Source of the DNA: Pseudomonadota bacterium
GTDB taxonomy: Bacteria; Pseudomonadota; Gammaproteobacteria; Burkholderiales; Gallionellaceae
Assembly: GCA_021848465.1 (NCBI GenBank)
Contig: JAJZUP010000002.1
Location: 186,001 to 250,000 of the forward strand
Direction of reading: 5' to 3'
Length of the DNA: 64,000 nt
The notes below the pieces were generated by a model. It had not been told where the DNA came from. It saw only the letters and a list, made by a program, of their open reading frames with translations, and searched no databases. Below are positions 55,615 through 62,143 of the stretch, piece after piece. Position 1 is the stretch's first letter; the number at the start of each line of letters is the position of its first letter. Both the position numbers and the translations under genes were made by a program.

Positions 55615-55983
55615 ATGGAAAGCCCACACAAAGGAAAAACCGGCTTCAAACGCCTGGTCAATGCATTCAGGTATTCCTGTGCCGGGCTGCGCGAGGCCTA
55701 TCGCAATGAGGATGCCTTCCGCCAGGAAATCCTGCTGGCGCTGGTGCTGCTGCCGGCCGCGTTCTGGCTGGAACCCACCATGGTCGGACGCGCCCTGATG
55801 ATCGGCTGCGTGTTCCTGGTCATCATCGTCGAATTGCTGAATTCGGCCGTCGAAGCCACAGTCGACCGCATTTCGCTGGACGACCACAACCTCGCCAAAC
55901 GCGCCAAGGACATCGGCAGCGCAGCGGTGCTGGTCAGCCTGGTCAACCTTGCAGTGGTATGGATGCTGGTACTGTCAAATTAA
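55615..55983 (+). CDS. dgkA: diacylglycerol kinase
   Basis: 122 residues with three membrane helices and the family signature VELLNSAVEATVDRI plus DHNLAKRAKDIGSAAVL; the catalytic Glu and the metal-binding Glu/Asn are present. It phosphorylates diacylglycerol to phosphatidic acid at the inner membrane. It begins three bases after the plcP-like stop and ends 18 bases before the glycosyltransferase gene, so all three share a transcript. It could recycle diacylglycerol made by the upstream enzyme or limit its build-up. Confidence 0.95.
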   Translation: MESPHKGKTGFKRLVNAFRYSCAGLREAYRNEDAFRQEILLALVLLPAAFWLEPTMVGRALMIGCVFLVIIVELLNSAVEATVDRISLDDHNLAKRAKDIGSAAVLVSLVNLAVVWMLVLSN

Positions 55984-56001
55984 CCCAATGAGGAGCAAAG
56001 C

Positions 56002-57204
56002 ATGAAAATCCTGTTCATCTCCGATGTCTACTTTCCGCGCATCAACGGCGTTTCCACCTCGATTGAAACCTTCCGCAACAACCTGCGCGCACTGGGACAT
56101 ACCGTACACCTGATTGCGCCGGACTACCTGACCCCAAGCAGCGATGAAAGCGACATCACGCGCGTACCTTCGCGCTCTCTGCCCCTCGACCCGGAGGACC
56201 GCCTGATGAACTACGGCTGGGTCATGCAGCGCCTGGAACAACTGCGCAACGAGCAGTACGACATCATCCATGTGCAGACTCCGTTTGTTGCCCACTATCT
56301 GGGAACAAAGCTTTCCCGCCTGCTGGAAATTCCATGCGTGGAAACCTACCATACATTTTTCGAGGAGTACCTGTACCACTACATCCCGTTTGTCCCGAAG
56401 AGCATCATGCGCTTCGTGGCAAAGCGCTTCTCGCGCCACCAGGGCAACAGCCTGGACGGCATGATTGTGCCGTCCCACCCGATGCGCCAGGTCTTGCAGG
56501 CCTATGGCGTCACGACCCGCGCAGAGGTCATCCCCACCGGCATCGAACCGGAAAGCTTTGTACCCGGTGACGGCAAACTGTTCCGCCAGAAATACAATAT
56601 CCCACAGGATCGACCGGTGCTTTTGTTTGTCGGGCGCGTTGCGCATGAAAAAAACATCGGCTTCCTGCTCAAGGTCGTCGCCCAGGTACGCCAGAAAGTC
56701 CAGGATGTCCTGCTGGTGATCGCGGGTGAAGGCCCGGCCCGCGCCAGCCTGCAACACGAGGTACAAACCGCCGGGCTCGGCGAAAATGTCATGTTCATCG
56801 GCTATCTTGACCGCCACACCGAGCTGAACAGTTGCTATGCCTGCGCCGATCTTTTCGTGTTTTCATCGCGTACTGAAACCCAGGGGTTGGTGCTGCTCGA
56901 AGCCATGGCACAGGGTACGCCGCTCGTCTCTACAGCCGAGCTTGGCACTCTCGACGTCTTGCGCGATGGCCTTGGAGTGTGGATTGCCAAAGAGGTGGTT
57001 GCCGATTTCGCTGAAAAGGTCTGCATGTTGCTGGCCGACGCTGAAACGCGGCAGAGCCTGAGTGTCTCCGGCAAGGAATACGCCCATAGCTGGTCTGCTA
57101 TCAAACAGGCGGAGCGCATGCTGGGCTTCTATCACGCCCTGCTGATGCCATCGGAGTTACGCAATCTCGAATTGCAACTGGAAGCGGGTGGTTCGGAATA
57201 CTGA
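56002..57204 (+). CDS. GT4-family glycosyltransferase (Agt-like glycolipid synthase candidate)
   Basis: 400 residues with the GT-B fold. The acceptor-side start MKILFISDVYFPRINGVSTSIETFR is typical of the GT4 lipid glycosyltransferases. The donor domain carries VPTGIEPESFVPGD, LLFVGRVAHEKNIGFLL and an E-x7-E motif (ETQGLVLLE). In the plcP-agt operons of phosphate-limited bacteria the matching enzyme glycosylates diacylglycerol from PlcP to form mono-hexosyl or glucuronosyl diacylglycerol. Here it is the last gene of the plcP-dgkA unit. GAGGAGC precedes the start. A role in LPS or another mannosylation cannot be ruled out from sequence alone. Confidence 0.88.
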   Translation: MKILFISDVYFPRINGVSTSIETFRNNLRALGHTVHLIAPDYLTPSSDESDITRVPSRSLPLDPEDRLMNYGWVMQRLEQLRNEQYDIIHVQTPFVAHYLGTKLSRLLEIPCVETYHTFFEEYLYHYIPFVPKSIMRFVAKRFSRHQGNSLDGMIVPSHPMRQVLQAYGVTTRAEVIPTGIEPESFVPGDGKLFRQKYNIPQDRPVLLFVGRVAHEKNIGFLLKVVAQVRQKVQDVLLVIAGEGPARASLQHEVQTAGLGENVMFIGYLDRHTELNSCYACADLFVFSSRTETQGLVLLEAMAQGTPLVSTAELGTLDVLRDGLGVWIAKEVVADFAEKVCMLLADAETRQSLSVSGKEYAHSWSAIKQAERMLGFYHALLMPSELRNLELQLEAGGSEY

Positions 57205-57219
57205 ACGCGAAGCTGCAGT

Positions 57220-58884
57220 TCAGGGGGCGTAGCCGGGAATCTTGCTTTCATCTACTTCATTGATCTGGGACGGATCAAGGAACTGCTGCGCATAGGCGAG
57301 GTACACCTTCTCACGGATGAATATATCGAACAGGTCCGGGTCGATATGCCCGTTCAGCTTGAACTTGCCGAGGATGTTCAGCGCATCCGACAGCATTTTG
57401 CCGTCCTTGTAGGGTCTATCCTTGGCAGTCAAGGCCTCGAAAATATCCGCGATGCACATCATGCGTGCCGGAATTGACAACTGCTCCCGCGTCAAACCGC
57501 GTGGATAACCGGTGCCATCCATGCGCTCGTGGTGCGACCCGGCCAGATCGGTCACGTTCTTCAAGTGGCGCGGCCAGGGCAACGCCTCCAGCAGCTTGAT
57601 GGTCACCACAATGTGGTGGTTGATGATCTCGCGCTCCTGCGCCGTCAGCGTACCGGCGCGGATGGTCAGGTTGGCGACTTCATCCTCAGTCAGAAAATCC
57701 ACCACCTCCCCCGCCTCGTTGCGCCAGGAATATTTGGCAATCCGCAACACGCGCTCCAGATCGGTATCCGCCATGCGCTCCGAACCAATGTTGCACCAGC
57801 GCAAAAACTCCCGGTCTGAATCATATTGGGCGATGCGGTCCGCATACTGCTTGCGCACCGCTGCCAGCGCCCCCTGATCTGTTCCAGCCGCCATTTCCGC
57901 GCGCAGCAGGGCAATTTCCGCATCGCGCTTGAGCACCTCAAAACGTGTAGCCACCAGATGAATGCGGTCAAAAATGGTTTCCAGCTTGGTGGATTTGTCC
58001 ACCACATGCACCGGCGTCGTAATCTTGCCGCAGTCGTGCAGCATCGAGGCGATCTTGAGCTCGTATTTCTCCTTGTCCGACATGACATGCCCCGGCCAGG
58101 CAATGTGATCCTGCTTGTGTGCCGCCGCCTCGGCCAGCATCATGGTCAATGCGGGAACGCGCACACAGTGGCCGGCGGTATAGGGCGACTTGTCATCGAT
58201 GGCGGTATTGATCAGCTCAATGAATGCCTCAAACAGGTTTTCCAATTGCTGGATCAGGCGCCGGTTGCTCAGGGCGATCGCCGCCTGCGAGGTCAGCGAC
58301 TCCAGTAGCTGCTGGTCGTCTTTTGTAAAGGCGCGCACCCCGCCGCTAACCGTATCCAGCGCATTGATGAGCTGGACCACGCCGATGATCTCGCCCTCAT
58401 GATTGCGCATCGGGACCGTGAGGAAGGAGCGCGAAAAATAGCCGGTTTTGGAATCGAATTTTTTCGTGCCGGAAAAATCGAAGCCCTGTGCAATATAGGC
58501 ATCCGGAATGTTGATGGTTTCGCCGCGTATTGCGGAATACGTCACCACCATGGCCAGGTTGGGTTTGCCCTCAATATATAGCGGAATCGGATCGAACGGG
58601 ATGCGCTTGCCGGAAGTCCCTCCCATCTGGATGTTCAGGGAGTCCGTGCGCATGATCTCGAATGTCAGCACCTGGCGCTCAGTATCCAGCAGGTATAGCG
58701 TCCCGGCGTCGGCATTGGTGATTTTCTTGGCCGCCAGCAGGATGATTTCCAGCAGCTTGTCGATGTTTTTTTCGCTCGACAGCGCCGCACCGATCTCATT
58801 CAGGTCATGAAGCCGGGCCAGCATGCTTTCCAGCATGGCGTCCCGTTCATGTGCGACATAAGCTCTGACCTTGCCAGTTTCCAT
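57220..58884 (-). CDS. GAF-HD-GYP c-di-GMP phosphodiesterase
   Basis: 554 residues, cytoplasmic. A GAF domain (about 28-205) is joined by a helix to an HD-GYP domain with HD in SMLHDCGKI, HH in INHHI, HHERMDGTGYPRGL with the GYP signature and RMMCIADIFEALTAKDRPYK. It degrades c-di-GMP, probably to GMP. An extra helical insert of roughly 120 residues separates the HD pair and the later HH/GYP part (about 300-420). It starts six bases after the GAF-ATPase gene and is the last gene of the cyclase-PDE-ATPase-HD-GYP run. Confidence 0.93.
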   Translation of the reverse strand: METGKVRAYVAHERDAMLESMLARLHDLNEIGAALSSEKNIDKLLEIILLAAKKITNADAGTLYLLDTERQVLTFEIMRTDSLNIQMGGTSGKRIPFDPIPLYIEGKPNLAMVVTYSAIRGETINIPDAYIAQGFDFSGTKKFDSKTGYFSRSFLTVPMRNHEGEIIGVVQLINALDTVSGGVRAFTKDDQQLLESLTSQAAIALSNRRLIQQLENLFEAFIELINTAIDDKSPYTAGHCVRVPALTMMLAEAAAHKQDHIAWPGHVMSDKEKYELKIASMLHDCGKITTPVHVVDKSTKLETIFDRIHLVATRFEVLKRDAEIALLRAEMAAGTDQGALAAVRKQYADRIAQYDSDREFLRWCNIGSERMADTDLERVLRIAKYSWRNEAGEVVDFLTEDEVANLTIRAGTLTAQEREIINHHIVVTIKLLEALPWPRHLKNVTDLAGSHHERMDGTGYPRGLTREQLSIPARMMCIADIFEALTAKDRPYKDGKMLSDALNILGKFKLNGHIDPDLFDIFIREKVYLAYAQQFLDPSQINEVDESKIPGYAP

Positions 58885-58890
58885 ATCAGC

Positions 58891-61260
58891 CTACTTGATG
58901 CAAACCGAGCGTACTTGATGTATATCCGTCACGCCGGACAACACTTTTTCAATACCGTCCTGCTTCAAAGTCCGCATCCCTTCCTCCAAGGCAATCGCAA
59001 AAAGTTCTGCAACCCGCGCATGCTCCTGAATCGCCTTCTTGATCGGATCGGTACCGATCAGCAATTCATGCAGGCCGACGCGCCCGCGGTACCCCGTGCC
59101 CGAACATTTGTCGCAGCCGACCTTTTCATACAGCGTGATCTGGCCCTTGTCGTCGCCGAACAGTTTAACCCATTCGCCGTATAGATTTTTGTAGGCCGTA
59201 TTGGGATCCTTTTTCCAGGTATCAGTACTCATCAACTCGGTGGCGTACTCCGCCAGCAACGCCTTGATTTCGTCCTGCGTGGCGACATGCGGCTTCTTGC
59301 AGTCCTTGCACAGACGCTTGGCCAGACGCTGCGCCAGGATGCCGAGCAGCGCATCCGCGAAATTGAACGGGTCCATGCCCATATCCAGCAAACGGATGAT
59401 CGACTCCGGCGCACTGTTGGTGTGCAGTGTCGCAAACACCAGGTGGCCGGTAAGCGAGGCTTCAATGCCGGTGGAGACGGTTTCCTTGTCACGCATTTCG
59501 CCGACCATGATCACGTCCGGGTCGGCACGCAGGAAGGCGCGCATGACGGTCGCGAAATCCATGCCGGCCTTCTTGTTGACCTGCACCTGGCGCAAACCTT
59601 TCTGGGTGATTTCCACCGGGTCTTCCGCCGTCCAGATCTTGGTTTCCGGCGTATTGATGAACTTCAGGATCGAGTGCAGCGTGGTCGTCTTGCCGGAGCC
59701 GGTCGGACCGCACACGAAAAACAGGCCGTACGGCTTGCTGACGGTAGTCTTGATCAATTCCAGGTTACGCGCCGAGAACCCCATGTTTTCCAGCGGGATC
59801 GGCTCACCGGAAGCAAGGATACGCATGACCACATCCTCGACGCCGCCCTGGGAGGGAATCGTGGCAACCCGCAATTCGATATCCAGCGGCCCGAATTTTT
59901 TGAACTTGATCTTGCCGTCCTGTGGTTTGCGCTTCTCGGAAATATCCAGGTCGCACATGATTTTCAGGCGCGTCACGAGGGCATTTCGATAGGTGGAGGG
60001 AACTTCGATGTAATTCATCAGCGAGCCGTCCTTGCGCACGCGGATACCAGTCTTGGCCTTGCCGGGCATCGGCTCGATGTGGATATCCGAAGCTCCCATC
60101 TTGTAGGCATCCACAATGATCTTGTTGACCAGCTTGACCAGCTCGTTATCGGCCGCAGCACTTACTTCCTCCTGACTGACGCCGTTGTTCTCCTCCTCGT
60201 CGCTCCCCAGCGAGGTCAGAAGCTCATCCATGGAACCGAGGTCTTCCATGCTGCCGGTAGCATCGCCACCAGCCGTATTGCCGCCGCCGTAAAACAGGTC
60301 CAGCGTCGCCTTGAATTCGCGCTGCGTACAAACCTTATAAACCAGCCGGTATTTCGGGAAAATATTGTTGACCACACGCGACGCCTGTATCCGCTCCGGA
60401 TCAGTGGTCAGGATAATCAAGCCATCAGGCGTATCGTCTACCGGCACCCAATGGCTGCTCTCGACATATTCACGACGCAGGTTTTTCAGCAACTCCCCCG
60501 GCTTGACGCGATCCGCCTTGAAAGGCTCATACGGCACCCCGAAGAAGCTCGACAATGCCTTGCCCAGCGCCTCCGGCTTGACCTGGAACTCGTCGATCAG
60601 CACTTCCTCGACGTCCAGCCCCTTGCGGCGAGCAGTACGGGTGGCGAGTTCGAACTCGGCAGCGGACATCACCGCATCGGCCACCAGGTAGTCGTATTTG
60701 GTCTTGACGATCCCCGCCTGTTGCTGGCGCTGGCGCAAAGCGACTGCCAGGGTTTGCGCCAGCTCGCGCGCGCCCTCTTCCACCATCGCCGGGAACGGCT
60801 CACCGGCCTGGTTGTTGATGACCTGCATCACGCCGATCAGCTCGGATGTGCCGCTATCGAGGATCGGCGCCACCAGCATCTGCTTCGTGCGGTAGCCGGT
60901 GCGCTTGTCGACATCCTGCAGGAAATGCAGCGAGGGGCTGAATGAGGTCAGCTCGTGCGTGTCGTAAACATCCTTGATATTCAGCAGGCGCTTATGCAGC
61001 GCGGCAAAACCGGCAATGCTTTGCTCGGCAATCGGCAGCTTGAGATCCTTGAAGGAATTGAGCCCGGTCTTGACCTTCGAGATCAACGACACCCGGTCGT
61101 CGCCGACGACATAGATCGTGAGGCGGTCGGCATTGAACAAAGTGCAGATATCCTTGCTGACATCCAGCATGATCTCGTCGATGTTGTTTGTCGCATGTAT
61201 CTTGTTGGTAACCTGGTTCAGGTTTTTGGTGAACTCTAGTTGAGCTCCGATCTCATTCAC
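58891..61260 (-). CDS. GAF-fused type IV pilus / type II secretion ATPase (PilB/GspE-like)
   Basis: 789 residues. A GAF domain (about 15-185) precedes an MshEN-like N-terminal region (190-330, ARRKGLDVEEVLIDEFQVKPEALGKALSSFFGVPY) and the secretion ATPase: IHIEP Asp-box region SDIHIEPMPGKAKTG, Walker A CGPTGSGKTTTLHS, Walker B DPDVIMVGEMRDKET, His-box TGHLVFATLHTNSA and a Cys4 zinc site (CKDC...CDKC). The ATPase is complete and should drive pilus assembly or secretion. The extra GAF domain is unusual. The start is GTG 61260 with GGAG seven bases upstream. No other pilus or secretion genes are nearby. Confidence 0.9.
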   Translation of the reverse strand: MNEIGAQLEFTKNLNQVTNKIHATNNIDEIMLDVSKDICTLFNADRLTIYVVGDDRVSLISKVKTGLNSFKDLKLPIAEQSIAGFAALHKRLLNIKDVYDTHELTSFSPSLHFLQDVDKRTGYRTKQMLVAPILDSGTSELIGVMQVINNQAGEPFPAMVEEGARELAQTLAVALRQRQQQAGIVKTKYDYLVADAVMSAAEFELATRTARRKGLDVEEVLIDEFQVKPEALGKALSSFFGVPYEPFKADRVKPGELLKNLRREYVESSHWVPVDDTPDGLIILTTDPERIQASRVVNNIFPKYRLVYKVCTQREFKATLDLFYGGGNTAGGDATGSMEDLGSMDELLTSLGSDEEENNGVSQEEVSAAADNELVKLVNKIIVDAYKMGASDIHIEPMPGKAKTGIRVRKDGSLMNYIEVPSTYRNALVTRLKIMCDLDISEKRKPQDGKIKFKKFGPLDIELRVATIPSQGGVEDVVMRILASGEPIPLENMGFSARNLELIKTTVSKPYGLFFVCGPTGSGKTTTLHSILKFINTPETKIWTAEDPVEITQKGLRQVQVNKKAGMDFATVMRAFLRADPDVIMVGEMRDKETVSTGIEASLTGHLVFATLHTNSAPESIIRLLDMGMDPFNFADALLGILAQRLAKRLCKDCKKPHVATQDEIKALLAEYATELMSTDTWKKDPNTAYKNLYGEWVKLFGDDKGQITLYEKVGCDKCSGTGYRGRVGLHELLIGTDPIKKAIQEHARVAELFAIALEEGMRTLKQDGIEKVLSGVTDIHQVRSVCIK

Positions 61261-61339
61261 GTGCGTGCTCCGTATACCCCAAACAATTTGTCATGCGCCG
61301 CAAAAAATTCACAGCGCCCCCGGCCTTGCGGCCATCACT

Positions 61340-62107
61340 TCAAAACTCGATTTCCAGCCCATTGTGCAACATGCCGATATTGCGACCATTTGCCGCAGCC
61401 TGTATCTCCTGCATCGTAATCTCGATTTCACCCGGCTTCATGTGCGTAATGAGTATCTGGGGCTCATGCCTGAGCCGCACCATATCCTGCATCAGCAAAT
61501 CCGGGCAGTAGTGCTTGGCACGGACTGCCAGATCGCGCTCGCGGTTCGGGAAGGCGGTCTCGACAATCAGGTACTCCAGATTGTCGATCTGGTTTACATA
61601 TTCCCATAATTCTGGGCACGAGGTGGTGTCGCCCGTGAACACCAGGCTGGCCGCACCGCTATCCAGGTGAAACCCGACGGCGGGAACCACATGATTGACC
61701 GCGATCGGCGTGATTGATCCCCCGCCAGGAAGCTGGACGGTTTTGCCGGGATCAATCTGCGCATAACGCATGCAGGGCTGCTCCTCATTCATGATTTCGC
61801 TGAAGTCCGGCCATATCTGCCAGTTGAAAACATGCTGGCGCAGTATCGCCAGCGTTTCGGCGGTGCCATGCACCACCAGCGGCGTGTCGCGCGTGAACCC
61901 CACGCTGTCGACCATCAACGGAATGCTGGCAATATGGTCAAGATGCGAGTGCGTGAGGAACACATGGTCAACGTTGTGCATCTCCGTCAGGCTCAAGTCG
62001 CCGACACCGGTCCCGGCGTCGATCAACACATCCTGATTCAGCAATAGCGAGGTGGTACGCAAGTTTCCACCAATTCCACCACTGCACCCCAACACCCTGA
62101 GCTTCAT
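61340..62107 (-). CDS. metallo-beta-lactamase-fold cyclic nucleotide phosphodiesterase (class II PDE-like)
   Basis: 255 residues. The zinc motif THSHLDHIASIP (HxHxDH) is present, along with VFTGDT and a C-terminal ITHMKPGEI. The start MKLRVLGCSGGIGGN and the NHVVPAVGFHLDSG segment fit class II 3',5'-cyclic nucleotide phosphodiesterases, which hydrolyse cAMP. It lies just after the adenylate cyclase gene, 36 bases apart, so making and breaking of cAMP are probably paired. ATG 62107 is preferred over an upstream in-frame ATG at 62137. Other MBL hydrolase activities remain possible. Confidence 0.82.
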   Translation of the reverse strand: MKLRVLGCSGGIGGNLRTTSLLLNQDVLIDAGTGVGDLSLTEMHNVDHVFLTHSHLDHIASIPLMVDSVGFTRDTPLVVHGTAETLAILRQHVFNWQIWPDFSEIMNEEQPCMRYAQIDPGKTVQLPGGGSITPIAVNHVVPAVGFHLDSGAASLVFTGDTTSCPELWEYVNQIDNLEYLIVETAFPNRERDLAVRAKHYCPDLLMQDMVRLRHEPQILITHMKPGEIEITMQEIQAAANGRNIGMLHNGLEIEF

Positions 62108-62143
62108 CCGCAACTCGTCCCCTGATTTAGTCCACACTGCATT

